64,000 bases of DNA from NCBI RefSeq assembly GCF_025698945.1, contig NZ_JAILWM010000004.1:124001-188000 (forward strand), read 5' to 3'. Made by a program: the position numbers and the translations under genes. This document shows positions 9,123-18,081 of this stretch, piece after piece (within the stretch, counting starts at the first letter, position 1; each line of letters opens with the position of its first letter). Below the pieces are notes generated by a model, which saw only the letters and a program-made list of their open reading frames with translations, made no database searches and was not told the DNA's origin. Source of the stretch: Nitrosopumilus sp. (GTDB lineage: Archaea; Thermoproteota; Nitrososphaeria; Nitrososphaerales; Nitrosopumilaceae).

Positions 9123-9819
9123 GGTACTTGAAGTTACTAATCTAAGTAAGATATACGGTGAAGGAGATAATCAAGTAAAGGCAGTTGATAATGTTAACTT
9201 TTCAATAAAACAAGGAGAATTTGTTTTAATTGTTGGCAGTTCAGGTTCAGGAAAATCTACATTACTTAATCTCATTGGATTATTAGATCATCCTACCAAT
9301 GGGAAGATCCTAATTGATGGAGTTGACACAACTAGACTTGATGATAATAAAATTTCTTCATTTAGGAATAAGAAATTAGGATTTATTTTTCAATTTTCTA
9401 ATTTGTTGTCTGATCTTACAGTTTTAGAAAATGTATTACTTCCTAGACAAATTGCTGGAGCAAATAATTTTTCAGAAAAAGAAGCTAAAGATTTGCTTAC
9501 AGCAGTTGGTTTACAACAACAAATGCATAAACGTGCAAATAAAATTTCAGGTGGACAAGCACAAAGAGTAGCAATTGCAAGAGGGCTTATCAATAAACCA
9601 TCAATTGTATTAGCTGATGAGCCAACAGGTAATCTTGATTCTGTAACGTCTGAAACAATTGTTCAACTAATGAAATCAATGGCAAAAAAACTTAATCATA
9701 CTTTCATTGTTGTCACACATGACAGAGACCATTTTGGGGATGTAGATAGAATTATCACAATAAAAGATGGAAGAGCATTTGAAGGTGACATGCCATCAGA
9801 GATGGAGGTTATAGCATAA
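9115..9819 (+). CDS. ABC exporter ATP-binding protein, MacB/LolD-like
   Basis: The full ATPase needs about 234 residues: Walker A GSSGSGKS (about 41-48), Q-loop FIFQFSN, signature ISGGQAQRVA (about 145) and Walker B VLADEPTGN, then the H-loop VVTHD. The frame is closed by a TGA at 9109-9111. No ATG, GTG or TTG occurs before 9397, inside the domain. I therefore place the start at CTG 9115, which is preceded by GGAGG (9101-9105) at good ribosome-binding distance and overlaps the permease stop by 8 bp. A sequencing error or frameshift is the alternative. Confidence 0.8.
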   Translation: MSKVLEVTNLSKIYGEGDNQVKAVDNVNFSIKQGEFVLIVGSSGSGKSTLLNLIGLLDHPTNGKILIDGVDTTRLDDNKISSFRNKKLGFIFQFSNLLSDLTVLENVLLPRQIAGANNFSEKEAKDLLTAVGLQQQMHKRANKISGGQAQRVAIARGLINKPSIVLADEPTGNLDSVTSETIVQLMKSMAKKLNHTFIVVTHDRDHFGDVDRIITIKDGRAFEGDMPSEMEVIA

Positions 9820-11123
9820 TGAATCTTAAGATACTAATTGTATTACTTGCAATTGGTTTTGCACCACTTCTCTTTGATAGTTCATTTGCACAAATAAAAT
9901 CTGGAGGATTTGGTCAATCTCCATTTGAGCGAGATTTTGGTGATGTGAAATTTCTAGATGCATACTTTGGAACAATTAATGAAAAAATTGAAGTTGAAGG
10001 AGGAGATAGTAATGTTCCATTTACGGTAGTATTTGCTAATGTTGGAACTCAAGACATTACAGGCATTAGAGGACAATTATCATTACCATTTGGTTTTTCA
10101 GGCTCAGATGGTCCAAATTCCATAATTTTTGCTGATAGTGATTCCAATTCACTAGCAGGAGATAATTTCCATCTGACATTTTTTGTAAATTTAGATAAAA
10201 ATGTGAAAATTCAGCAATATCCAGGTACCGTTAAAGTGGATTATTCTCGATTAAGAGAATCAGGTGTACGCACTGCATTTGCTGACTTTAATTTCAAAGT
10301 GACTGGTGACAGTGTAATTAATGTAAAAGCACTAGAGCCATTTCTTACATCTCTGAGAACAAATAATGTTGTAATTGAAATTTCAAATGATGGAACTGCA
10401 CCAATATCTGGTGTAGATATTGTAGCAACTAATACACAAACTGAACTTGCATCTACATCATCATCAACTACAAATGTAGAAAATGTTGTAATTTTAGAAT
10501 CAAGTTGGGATGTCGGTCAAATAGATCCTAAATCATCCAAATATCTCACAGCAACTGTTTATGTTCCTGAAGGTCTAAAAGATGACACATTAAGAATACC
10601 ACTATCTATTTCTTATTACAATACACATGGAGATCTTCATAAAATTTCAAAAATAGTTGATTTTTACATTAAAGGACTAATTGATCTTAGAGTTTTCAAT
10701 GTACAAGTAATCGAATTATCTGGACAGCAAATGGTTGTTGGAGAAATAATTAATGAAGGAAATGAAGATGGATTATTTGGTTTTGTAACGCTGGAATCAC
10801 GTGGTGATTCAAACATTAAATCAAATACTCAATTTATTGATGAAATTGAAGTTGATGCACCAGTTCCATTTAATGTTCCAATAGAATTTGATGGAGAACC
10901 AAAATATGGTGAACATGAAATTACAATTACGGTAAGATACAAGGATGGTGTAAGAGATGAAATCTTTCTTACACATGATGAAACAATATTTGTTAAAGAA
11001 CCATCTAATAATAATGAACAAGGACCTGAGCCTGTGATGATTATCATACCAATTATCATTGCTTTAGGTGTTGGATTCTTCATTTATCGTAGACGTAAAA
11101 AAGCCCAAATTGAGACTAATTAG
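9819..11123 (+). CDS. Exported surface protein with C-terminal membrane anchor, ABC operon partner
   Basis: A 434-residue protein with a signal peptide (cleavage likely after SSFA, about residue 24), several beta-rich CARDB/Ig-like segments and a C-terminal anchor (VMIIIPIIIALGVGFFIYRRRKK). Its ATG overlaps the ATPase stop as TAATG, so all three genes form one operon. This resembles archaeal S-layer-domain proteins placed beside MacB-type exporters. It may act as an outside adaptor of the transporter or as its cargo. It contains no Cys. Confidence 0.8.
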   Translation: MNLKILIVLLAIGFAPLLFDSSFAQIKSGGFGQSPFERDFGDVKFLDAYFGTINEKIEVEGGDSNVPFTVVFANVGTQDITGIRGQLSLPFGFSGSDGPNSIIFADSDSNSLAGDNFHLTFFVNLDKNVKIQQYPGTVKVDYSRLRESGVRTAFADFNFKVTGDSVINVKALEPFLTSLRTNNVVIEISNDGTAPISGVDIVATNTQTELASTSSSTTNVENVVILESSWDVGQIDPKSSKYLTATVYVPEGLKDDTLRIPLSISYYNTHGDLHKISKIVDFYIKGLIDLRVFNVQVIELSGQQMVVGEIINEGNEDGLFGFVTLESRGDSNIKSNTQFIDEIEVDAPVPFNVPIEFDGEPKYGEHEITITVRYKDGVRDEIFLTHDETIFVKEPSNNNEQGPEPVMIIIPIIIALGVGFFIYRRRKKAQIETN

Positions 11124-11166
11124 TATAAAATAATAAATCAAATTGAGCAAATACAGTTAATTAAAA

Positions 11167-11499
11167 ATGCGATTTAGTATTCTTGTACTCATTATAGTTT
11201 TAGTCATTGGAAGTATTGTTATTTCTATAGGGTTACTTACAAATCAAGAATTCTCTGAAGTGTCAAACATTCCAAATCAATATGAAAATTTACAAAAATA
11301 CAAAAATGAATTAGAAAAAATTAATCAATACAACCAGAAAATTCTTGATGATCTTGAACGACAATTCAATAATACTGATGACGTACATTTAGAGCAATTA
11401 AAAAAAGAGATCACAGTAGTTAGGCAAGTGATTAATGAAAACAAGGCAGAGCTTGAGGATATAATCAAAAAATTGTCTAATATGACAAATTCACCTTAA
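11167..11499 (+). CDS. Small membrane-anchored coiled-coil protein
   Basis: A 110-residue protein with an N-terminal membrane helix (ILVLIIVLVIGSIVISIGLL) and a charged, Leu/Ile-spaced helical tail (residues 40-105) that looks like a coiled coil. ATG start, 43 bp after the ABC operon, same strand. Function unknown; a structural or oligomerising role beside the exporter is possible. Confidence 0.65.
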   Translation: MRFSILVLIIVLVIGSIVISIGLLTNQEFSEVSNIPNQYENLQKYKNELEKINQYNQKILDDLERQFNNTDDVHLEQLKKEITVVRQVINENKAELEDIIKKLSNMTNSP

Positions 11500-11569
11500 C
11501 AAAAGTGATTTCCATTTTTGGGAAATTTAGATTATAATTATATCTTATATTATTTGAAAAAATATTGGT

Positions 11570-11638
11570 ATGGGTAAAGGCATTTTTCTATTTCTAGCAG
11601 GCAGTATTGTTGGATTTATTACAACTCCTTTTCTTTAG
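11570..11638 (+). CDS. Possible 22-residue hydrophobic peptide
   Basis: The ORF MGKGIFLFLAGSIVGFITTP.. would be a single membrane helix. A TATA-like TATCTTATAT at 11541-11550 lies at leaderless-promoter distance from the ATG, which is the main support. Its stop falls inside a 20-bp tandem repeat. It may be real or a chance ORF. Confidence 0.3.
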   Translation: MGKGIFLFLAGSIVGFITTPFL

Positions 11639-11655
11639 TCACAACTCCTTTTCTT
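11621..11655. repeat. Short tandem repeat, 15-bp unit at 20-bp period
   Basis: ACAACTCCTTTTCTT occurs at 11621-11635 and again at 11641-11655. The first copy encodes the end of the 22-residue ORF; the second lies in the leader of the next gene. Confidence 0.8.
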
Positions 11656-11687
11656 AATTCATATACTTTAAAACAAAATTCCATTTA

Positions 11688-11870
11688 TTGGAAACTCATA
11701 GACGGTTAACTTTCATTGGAGTTGGTTTATTGATAATTACCTTTCTAATCAATTATTATCATGAACAAGATCATTCAGGTGTGGGGTTTAATTATGCATA
11801 TGTTACTGGAATTGCAATGTTAATTGTTTTTTCAATTAGCTTTATTCTATTTACGAAAAATAATTTGTAA
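11688..11870 (+). CDS. Small two-helix membrane protein
   Basis: A 60-residue protein with two membrane segments (FIGVGLLIITFLINYY and YVTGIAMLIVFSISFILF) joined by a short acidic/His loop. TTG start. I cannot identify a family. Two-helix proteins of this size are common in the lineage. Confidence 0.6.
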   Translation: METHRRLTFIGVGLLIITFLINYYHEQDHSGVGFNYAYVTGIAMLIVFSISFILFTKNNL

Positions 11871-11888
11871 AAAAATTTAATATAACTA

Positions 11889-11933
11889 ATAGATGGTGTG
11901 AGGAATTTTTTCGGGAAAAAGCCTCCATCCTAT
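11889..11933 (+). terminator. Long stem-loop downstream of the 60-residue membrane protein
   Basis: ATAGATGG pairs with CCATC-C-TAT, AGG with CCT, and a T6 run with A5 around a CGGG loop. The hairpin starts 18 bp after the stop codon. It could end the upstream transcript or be part of the candidate RNA locus that follows. Confidence 0.45.
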
Positions 11934-11984
11934 CTATTTGAATACAATGTAAATTATTTGAATAAAAAAGACACGTAGCAATCA

Positions 11985-12074
11985 TCAGTGAGTTCTAAAT
12001 ACTAATTATCATATTTTGTACTAGCCGTCATCAAATTACAACTTGTTTTTGATCTTAGGCTGAAAGATTTTTTT
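11985..12074 (+). ncRNA. Candidate structured RNA, copy A
   Basis: A TATA-like element (11962-11968) is followed by GTAGCAATCATCAGT (11975-11989) and TCTAAATACTAA (11994-12005). A two-part hairpin comes next: AGCC 12023-12026 pairs with GGCT 12058-12061, and ATCAAA 12030-12035 pairs with TTTGAT 12048-12053, separated by an internal loop GTC / CTTA. A T7 run ends it. A second copy near 55.1 kb keeps the layout and the CTTA loop while the stem bases differ. The ends are approximate and the plus strand is inferred from the TATA and T-run. Confidence 0.5.
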
Positions 12075-12115
12075 GTATTCCTTAAGGTTATATGCAATTA
12101 CTCGATCTTGCGTTT

Positions 12116-12496
12116 ATGCCTGACAATGAAATAGAAGTTCCTAAAGAATTACGAGAATTCATGCTTGATGGCGCAGAAGAGACAATTCTTGGACAAAAAA
12201 ATGGTGCTGTAAAACAATATCGTTATGGAAATTTACACATTAGAGAATATAATGATAAATTTTTAGTTCATTCAGATATTGTTGATCCTAGAAAAGATCC
12301 TATTGGTCACTTAGTTAAGGATGCACCTGAAGTTTTGGTTGGTTTAGCATGTGCAATTTTTGGCGGTTCTTATATTGCTAATAAATTTCTTGATAAAAAA
12401 TCAAAACCAACACTTACAAACAAAATGATCTCATCAATTATTGCTGGTTATTTAGGATATAATACGACAAAACAAATTAAAAATTACTTGGAGTAA
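12116..12496 (+). CDS. Conserved-type protein with hydrophobic C-terminal region, unknown function
   Basis: The reading frame opens at ATG 12092 (134 residues), but a TTATAT at 12088-12093 is 26 bp from the next in-frame ATG at 12116. A leaderless start there, giving 126 residues (MPDNEIEVPKELREFM), is more likely. The N-terminal two thirds look soluble. Two hydrophobic Gly/Ala-rich stretches (VLVGLACAIFGGSYIA and MISSIIAGYLGY) could be membrane hairpins. It ends 2 bp before the UbiB-like kinase gene, so the pair is one transcript. No family recognised. Confidence 0.7.
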   Translation: MPDNEIEVPKELREFMLDGAEETILGQKNGAVKQYRYGNLHIREYNDKFLVHSDIVDPRKDPIGHLVKDAPEVLVGLACAIFGGSYIANKFLDKKSKPTLTNKMISSIIAGYLGYNTTKQIKNYLE

Positions 12497-12498
12497 AA

Positions 12499-14043
12499 AT
12501 GACTACCATTAGAACAATTCAAGTTCTCATCAAACTTTTGCCATCCATATTTGCATTAAGAAGAGATAGAAAACGATGGATTCATCAAGAGAACAAAGAA
12601 ATTGATTTGGAACAATTTAGAAAAAATGCAAGAAAAGTTCTTGATACATTTATCTCACTTGGTCCTGTATACATCAAACTAGGACAATGGTTATCTTCAA
12701 GAGCAGATATTTTGCCACAACCATACTTGGAAGAATTATCAAAACTACAAGATAGTGTACCAGCTGCACCATTTGATCAAGTAAAACCCATTATTGAAAA
12801 AGATCTTGGATCAATAAATGAAAAATTTGATAATATTGATTCAAATTGTATCTCTGGAGCATCCCTTGGACAAGTTTATCGAGGAGCTGTTTCTGGTCAG
12901 CAAATAGTTGTTAAAGTAAAAAGACCAGGTATTGAAAAAATTGTACACGAAGATCTTAAAGTATTGAAAAAAATTCTACCAATAGCATTAAGATTTGTTG
13001 ATCCCAATCTTAGATATTCTGCAAAAGCTATGTTGTCCCAATTCATAGAAACAATCCATGAAGAGATGGATTATACTAATGAATTAGAAAATCTTAAAAA
13101 AATTAAGCATGATATGGAGCAAAATAGCATTGTAATAGTACCAACAGTTTATGATGATTTATCCTCCAAAAATGTACTTACTATGGAATATCTTCCTGGA
13201 ATCAAGGTAACTAATGTTCAAGCCCTAAATGAAAAAGGAATAGATCGAGAGCAATTAGTAATTGATGTTCATAAAGTATTTTTTACAATGCTTCTCAAAC
13301 ACTCAATTTTCCATGCAGATCCTCATCCAGGAAACATTTCAGTCACAGATGATGGAAAACTCATTTTGTATGACTATGGAATGGTTGGGCGAATAAATAA
13401 TGAGACTAGATTCAAACTAATCAGGCTATATCTTGCTCTTGTTGAGAAAAATCCTCCAAGAGTAGTAAATGCAATGGCAGAACTTGGAATGCTTACACCT
13501 GGATATAACAGAACAGTAATTGAGAAAGGAATAGAACTTTCCATTCGTGCAATGCATGGAAATAAACCCGATGAGATGGAAGTTCAAAGTTTGATGGAGC
13601 TTGCTAATCAAACAATGAGCAAATTTCCATTTGTGTTGCCAAAAAATTTGGCTTTGTATATGAGAATGGCATCAATCATAGAAGGAATTTACAAGACACA
13701 CAATGTTGATTTCAAGTTTGTAAAAGTTTTAAAAAATATTCTAGAGGAAGAAAATCTGATTCCTAGAGCATATGTTGAGGAATTAAAAATATCATTTGAT
13801 AATTTTGCAAAATCTGTTGATTATGCAATTCGTTTAGGTCCTGAAATGAAAAGACTAATTGATGATGCTGAAGTATATATGAAAAAAGGAAAACCAATGG
13901 TTTTAATCAGTGGAAGTATTTTTGCATCTGCAACTTTTATTGGCTCAACAATATTATTTCAATCAAATCAAACACTTGGAATTATTGGCATGATCAGTTC
14001 AGGTCTAATCATGATTGGCTCAGCTTTATTCAGGAATCTTTAG
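12499..14043 (+). CDS. ABC1/UbiB-family atypical kinase
   Basis: A 514-residue UbiB/ADCK-type protein. Diagnostic motifs are KLGQWLSSR (the KxGQ-like motif), GASLGQVYRG (the Ala/Ser-rich loop), VVKVKRPG with the ATP-binding Lys, EMDYTNELEN, FHADPHPGNI (catalytic Asp region, about 272-281) and YDYGMVGR (metal-binding Asp). Two C-terminal membrane helices (about 465-512) anchor it. In bacteria and mitochondria the family supports quinone synthesis as an ATPase; a role with archaeal quinones is inference. Confidence 0.9.
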   Translation: MTTIRTIQVLIKLLPSIFALRRDRKRWIHQENKEIDLEQFRKNARKVLDTFISLGPVYIKLGQWLSSRADILPQPYLEELSKLQDSVPAAPFDQVKPIIEKDLGSINEKFDNIDSNCISGASLGQVYRGAVSGQQIVVKVKRPGIEKIVHEDLKVLKKILPIALRFVDPNLRYSAKAMLSQFIETIHEEMDYTNELENLKKIKHDMEQNSIVIVPTVYDDLSSKNVLTMEYLPGIKVTNVQALNEKGIDREQLVIDVHKVFFTMLLKHSIFHADPHPGNISVTDDGKLILYDYGMVGRINNETRFKLIRLYLALVEKNPPRVVNAMAELGMLTPGYNRTVIEKGIELSIRAMHGNKPDEMEVQSLMELANQTMSKFPFVLPKNLALYMRMASIIEGIYKTHNVDFKFVKVLKNILEEENLIPRAYVEELKISFDNFAKSVDYAIRLGPEMKRLIDDAEVYMKKGKPMVLISGSIFASATFIGSTILFQSNQTLGIIGMISSGLIMIGSALFRNL

Positions 14044-14424
14044 TTATTCTATTGAGATATTTTTTCCTTTTTTGGAAACAGGAATTATTAACGTAAGTAC
14101 ACCATTATCATATTTTGCAGATTCTATTTTTTCTTCTCCTTGTTTAATATCTATAGGTAATCTAATTTTTTTATCTATGAGATTTGGTCTTTGATTGCAA
14201 ACAAATTTCTCAGTTTGTTTTTCATCAATAATTTTTTTAGCTTTTATTGAAAGAATATCTCCGCACAATATCAAATTGATATTCTCTTTAGCAAATCCAG
14301 GAATATCAATTACTATTTTGAGCGTTTCATCATCTAAATGCATGTCAACTGGTGGCAAAACAAATTCGTAAAACTCCCTTGATTTGTTTCCAATCTCTTT
14401 GATTACTTCCTTGACTAGTCCCAT
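14044..14424 (-). CDS. Hsp20/alpha-crystallin small heat shock protein
   Basis: A 126-residue small heat shock protein. The alpha-crystallin domain starts at VDMHLDDETLKIVIDIPGF and ends with the conserved YDNGVLTLIIPVSKK. A short C-terminal tail with ISI (an I-x-I/V motif) would dock to neighbouring subunits in the oligomer. The N-terminal arm is short. ATG start. It converges with the UbiB-like gene with no gap. Confidence 0.9.
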   Translation of the reverse strand: MGLVKEVIKEIGNKSREFYEFVLPPVDMHLDDETLKIVIDIPGFAKENINLILCGDILSIKAKKIIDEKQTEKFVCNQRPNLIDKKIRLPIDIKQGEEKIESAKYDNGVLTLIIPVSKKGKNISIE

Positions 14425-14501
14425 TTTGTGTTAAATGGTTGATTTTTGGTTATAAATCTTGATAGATTTTTAATCAATTGATTTCTCTCTCATGATAACT
14501 T

Positions 14502-15083
14502 ATGATTATTGTAATTGAGGGCGGAGATCAGGCAGGAAAATTGACCCAATCAACGATGCTAGAAAAAGAACTTAAAAAACAAAAAATTAAAACAAAACTT
14601 TTTCATTTTCCTGACTACAAAACCCCAATTGGAAAAGAAATTAGAAAATATCTTGATGGAAAACGAAAATTTCCTCCTCAAGTAATTCATTGTCTTTTAG
14701 CTGCAAATAGATGGGAAAAACTAGATGAAATCAAAAAAGCACAAGAAAAAAATTCTGTTTTAATTATGAATAGATATTATCACTCTAATCTAATTTATGG
14801 AATTGCTAATAATCTTAATCAAAAATGGCTTGAAAATTTAGATGAAGGACTACCAAAAGCAGATCTTGTAATTCTATTAGATGTGACCCAAAAAGAATCA
14901 TTTAACAGACAGAAAACTCATCGAGATAAATTTGAAAAAAATAAAGAATTTCTAAGAAAGATCTCAAAAATTTATCGTACTACTGCAAAGAAAAAACATT
15001 GGAAGATCATTGATGCATCAAAATCTAAACAACAAGTCCATGAAGAAATCATGAAAGCATTTTCTAAAAAATTAGGATTATGA
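14502..15083 (+). CDS. tmk: Thymidylate kinase-like protein
   Basis: A 193-residue P-loop kinase of the dTMP kinase family. The loop reads GGDQAGKLTQ (about 7-16), with Leu where Walker A normally has Ser/Thr after the Lys. The usual DR(Y/H) motif is replaced by NRYYHS (about 90). The LID region and C-terminal helix are present. It overlaps the HD-domain gene by 4 bp, and that overlaps the UMP kinase gene by 4 bp, so the three form a nucleotide-metabolism operon. Substrate may differ from dTMP given the changes. Confidence 0.8.
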   Translation: MIIVIEGGDQAGKLTQSTMLEKELKKQKIKTKLFHFPDYKTPIGKEIRKYLDGKRKFPPQVIHCLLAANRWEKLDEIKKAQEKNSVLIMNRYYHSNLIYGIANNLNQKWLENLDEGLPKADLVILLDVTQKESFNRQKTHRDKFEKNKEFLRKISKIYRTTAKKKHWKIIDASKSKQQVHEEIMKAFSKKLGL

Positions 15084-16315
15084 AAAAAAATTACTTAGAT
15101 ATTATAGATCCCATTCATGATTTTATTCGTGTTTATGATCATGAACTTTCAATAATTGATAATCCTATTTTTCAGAGATTAAGAAGAATTAGACAACTTT
15201 CTGGGGCTCATCTAACATACCCTGCTGCCCAACACACAAGATTTGAACACTCTCTTGGAGTTATGCACATTGCAAGCCAAGCAGGAAACGCATTATCTGA
15301 AAAAGAAATTTTAAAATCTGATGATATTGAAATTTTGAGATTAGCTGGCCTGCTACATGATATAGGACACGGACCTTTTTCTCATTTATTTGAAGAAATA
15401 ATTCATGAGAAGAAAATATCTCATGAAGACTTTGGCAAAGAAATTATTCTTAAATCTGAAATTGGTGATAACCTCTCAAAAAATGGATATGATAAAAAAT
15501 TCATAACAAGAATCGCATTTGGTGATTCAAAATTTCAATATCTTAATGAAATTGTTTCAGGTGCTCTAAGTGCTGATATGATGGATTATTTACTTAGGGA
15601 TGGTTATTTTACAGGAGCAGAGCATGCAAAAATTGATCATAAAAGAATTACACAATCCCTTGATGTTTACAAGAAAAAACTAGCACTTGAGCGTTCAGCT
15701 TTGTATTCATTTGAATCAATGATGCACTCTAGATATCAAATGTTCAAAGCCGTTTATTTTCATAAAACTGTAAGGGCAGCAGAAGTAATGCTACTTGAGG
15801 CATTACGATTATCTGATGATGAATTTGGTTTTACATCATTTAACATTAATGAATTTGTCAAACTCACCGATGAATCTGTTCTAGCCGCCTTAATTTCATC
15901 AAAATCTCAAAAATTAAAACGAGCAAAACAATTTGCACTAGATTATCAAAATAGAAAACTGCTAAAATGTGTATTTGAAAGAATTCTGACAAACCAAACC
16001 AATTTGAAAAAAACTCGAACAGATGAACTTAGAGCAATTCTTTCTAAAAAATCTAAGGTGGATGAAAATGAGATTTTTGTAGATAATTCTCTTACCCCTT
16101 CCATTCCATTGGCACCATCCAAAAATGAGTCAAAATCAATTATTTTGGTAACTAATGATAATGGAAAATCATCAGCCATAGAGATGCCAATATCTAAAAT
16201 TCCGGTAGTTTCAGCAATTTCTGGATTTATGAATATACTTCGAATTTATACCCACCAAAAGAATAGAAAAAAAGTTGAAATTGCTGCTAAATCCATCCTT
16301 GGTGATCTAAAGTGA
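15080..16315 (+). CDS. HD-domain phosphohydrolase (SAMHD1/dNTPase-like)
   Basis: A 411-residue HD hydrolase. The H...HD...D metal site is FEHSLGV (about 54-60), [12 protein letters not shown] (about 89-100) and the downstream Asp in [13 protein letters not shown]. The [13 protein letters not shown] start is typical of the YdhJ/SAMHD1 branch that cleaves dNTPs to nucleosides and triphosphate. Its position between tmk-like and UMP kinase genes fits control of nucleotide pools. ATG start, overlapping the tmk-like stop as ATGA. Confidence 0.87.
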   Translation: MKKNYLDIIDPIHDFIRVYDHELSIIDNPIFQRLRRIRQLSGAHLTYPAAQHTRFEHSLGVMHIASQAGNALSEKEILKSDDIEILRLAGLLHDIGHGPFSHLFEEIIHEKKISHEDFGKEIILKSEIGDNLSKNGYDKKFITRIAFGDSKFQYLNEIVSGALSADMMDYLLRDGYFTGAEHAKIDHKRITQSLDVYKKKLALERSALYSFESMMHSRYQMFKAVYFHKTVRAAEVMLLEALRLSDDEFGFTSFNINEFVKLTDESVLAALISSKSQKLKRAKQFALDYQNRKLLKCVFERILTNQTNLKKTRTDELRAILSKKSKVDENEIFVDNSLTPSIPLAPSKNESKSIILVTNDNGKSSAIEMPISKIPVVSAISGFMNILRIYTHQKNRKKVEIAAKSILGDLK

Positions 16316-16995
16316 AAAAAAGAATTGTAATTAAATTATCAGGACGAGTTTTTGGGATAGATAATGTCAAACTTCTAAAAGATTATGCAGAATTTCTAGT
16401 CAAAATCAGCAAGATTTGTCAACCAATTGTTGTTGCTGGCGGTGGAACCATTGCACGACATTATATCACACATGCTAGATCATCAGGTGCAGATGAATCA
16501 ACACTTGATGAACTGGGAATTGAAATCTCAAGACTTAACGCAAAGTTGCTAATTTATGCTCTAAAAAATAAAGCATACTCTCATCCTCCAACTACTTTAC
16601 AAGAAGTAAGGCATGCAGTTGATGATGGGCTAATTGTCGTAGCTGGTGGATTACATCCAGGTCAAAGCACAAATGGAACTGCCGCATTGATAGCTGAAAA
16701 AGTAAAAGCTGAACAATTTCTCAATGCAACTGATGTTGATGGTGTTTATGATATGGATCCCAATAAACACAAAAAAGCAAAAAAATTCAAACGAATTGAA
16801 CTCAAAAATTTGAAAAATATGCTAGTACATGAGGATTCAATTGCAGGTGGCTATGATTTAATGGATATTGTAGCTCTTAAAATTATAGAAAGATCTAAAA
16901 TCAAAACTAGAATTTTAAAAGCTAATCCAAAAATAATTGAAAAAGCCATTAAAGGTGGCGACGTAGGTACAGAAATTATCTTACCATCAAAATAA
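16312..16995 (+). CDS. pyrH: UMP kinase (archaeal type)
   Basis: A 227-residue amino acid kinase-fold enzyme that converts UMP to UDP. Motifs are VIKLSGRVF (about 4-12), [13 protein letters not shown] (about 42-54), the NAKLLIYAL helix, [21 protein letters not shown] and the [12 protein letters not shown] segment. GTG start overlapping the HD gene stop by 4 bp. The length matches archaeal PyrH rather than the bacterial form. Confidence 0.93.
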   Translation: MKKRIVIKLSGRVFGIDNVKLLKDYAEFLVKISKICQPIVVAGGGTIARHYITHARSSGADESTLDELGIEISRLNAKLLIYALKNKAYSHPPTTLQEVRHAVDDGLIVVAGGLHPGQSTNGTAALIAEKVKAEQFLNATDVDGVYDMDPNKHKKAKKFKRIELKNLKNMLVHEDSIAGGYDLMDIVALKIIERSKIKTRILKANPKIIEKAIKGGDVGTEIILPSK

Positions 16996-17352
16996 TTATT
17001 CAGAATTTTCGTTTTGAATTGTAGGTCTTGACTCAGACCAAATTTGAATATCTTTTCCTGGATATTCAGGAATTCCGGATTCACGAAGTTTTCTGAAAAT
17101 TTCTAGAGACTTTTCTTTTTCTAATGCTTTTGATTGAGCTTTAGTAAATCCATCTTTGTCAACAATAATTGCAACATATCCATCTGGGGAATTAATTACT
17201 GCAGTGAATTCTTCTTCTCCTACTGGTTCAAATTTCCCATCAATCTTTTTTGTAGTTAATGTTAGCATTGAAAATCCGGCAATATCAAACATCTTCATTT
17301 GTGATTTACTTGCAATTTGTTTTCCTTTTTGGACTGCCTGAAAATACTGCAT
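16996..17352 (-). CDS. Small soluble protein, unknown function
   Basis: About 118 residues from ATG 17352 (MQYFQAVQKGKQIA); the frame could extend to TTG 17370, adding six residues. It has an alpha/beta pattern with a central antiparallel beta region (FSMLTLTTKKI, EFTAVINSPDGYVAIIVDK) and a C-terminal helix plus polar tail. No membrane segment, no Cys. It converges with pyrH with no gap. I recognise no family. Confidence 0.7.
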   Translation of the reverse strand: MQYFQAVQKGKQIASKSQMKMFDIAGFSMLTLTTKKIDGKFEPVGEEEFTAVINSPDGYVAIIVDKDGFTKAQSKALEKEKSLEIFRKLRESGIPEYPGKDIQIWSESRPTIQNENSE

Positions 17353-17421
17353 AATTTTTTTAATCTCCAATGGTATAATAACTATCTCAACATTTAAGAT
17401 GTATAGTGAAAGTTAAAAATT

Positions 17422-17982
17422 ATGAATCCTAAAATTTTTGTTGGAGCAGCAGTAGCAGGACTTGCTGTAATTTTAGGTAGTATTCTCTTAATTGGACCTT
17501 CTATGGTTGTTGTAGAATCAAATCAAAATACATCATCTGAGATCGAAAACATCCCACAAATTCTACCATTAGAAATCACATTAGATGATATTTCTGTTAC
17601 AAAAATTTCAGAGCGTTCTGCAACAATTGAGATAGCATTTAAAATTTCAAACCCAAATCCAAGATCTGTGATTGTGCAAACAATGGATTATCAATTATTT
17701 GAAACAAGTTATTCTGATTCTGAACAAATTTCTGGTGGTCAAATTGGAAGCAGGCCAGAAGGAATGGTAGAATTTGGTTCAAACTACTATACTTTGTTAG
17801 GTGAAAACTCTATAGTTCTTAGAGATAAAATCACTTTGGTAAATTCTGGAAATACTCCTGAGTTATGGAGTTCACTTGAAGATAATACAGCATCATGGAG
17901 AGTTTCAGGTGATGTATTTTACAATCTAAGCTCTATGACTAGTGGCCAAGAAAACGAACTTCATTTTGAATTTACAAAATAA
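17422..17982 (+). CDS. Membrane-anchored LEA2-like protein
   Basis: A 186-residue protein with an N-terminal signal/anchor helix (VGAAVAGLAVILGSILLIG) and one outside beta-sandwich domain. The segment VTKISERSATIEIAFKISNPNP matches the LEA14/water-stress (LEA2) fold signature with its ISNPNPRS turn. Family members are thought to protect proteins under desiccation or osmotic stress; the archaeal role is unknown. ATG start; divergent from the small minus-strand gene across about 70 bp. Confidence 0.75.
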   Translation: MNPKIFVGAAVAGLAVILGSILLIGPSMVVVESNQNTSSEIENIPQILPLEITLDDISVTKISERSATIEIAFKISNPNPRSVIVQTMDYQLFETSYSDSEQISGGQIGSRPEGMVEFGSNYYTLLGENSIVLRDKITLVNSGNTPELWSSLEDNTASWRVSGDVFYNLSSMTSGQENELHFEFTK

Positions 17983-18049
17983 ATCCTTGTTGTATCATAA
18001 AAACAAAATATTATGATAATTTGTTTTTAGATAAAAAATATTGGCAAAG

Positions 18050-18058
18050 TTATAAAAG
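18050..18058 (+). promoter_or_regulatory. Strong TATA box upstream of a 36-residue membrane protein
   Basis: TTATAAAAG is centred 28 bp before ATG 18082. It is a near-consensus archaeal TATA element, consistent with a short-leader or leaderless, highly expressed transcript. Confidence 0.55.
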
Positions 18059-18081
18059 CCCGTTAGATGGTTTTTTATCAA

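Noticed and set aside
11971-12060. Box C/D guide RNA on the minus strand
   Set aside because: TGATGA and CTGA strings are present in copy A, but copy B does not keep both, and the TATA box and T-run favour the plus strand.
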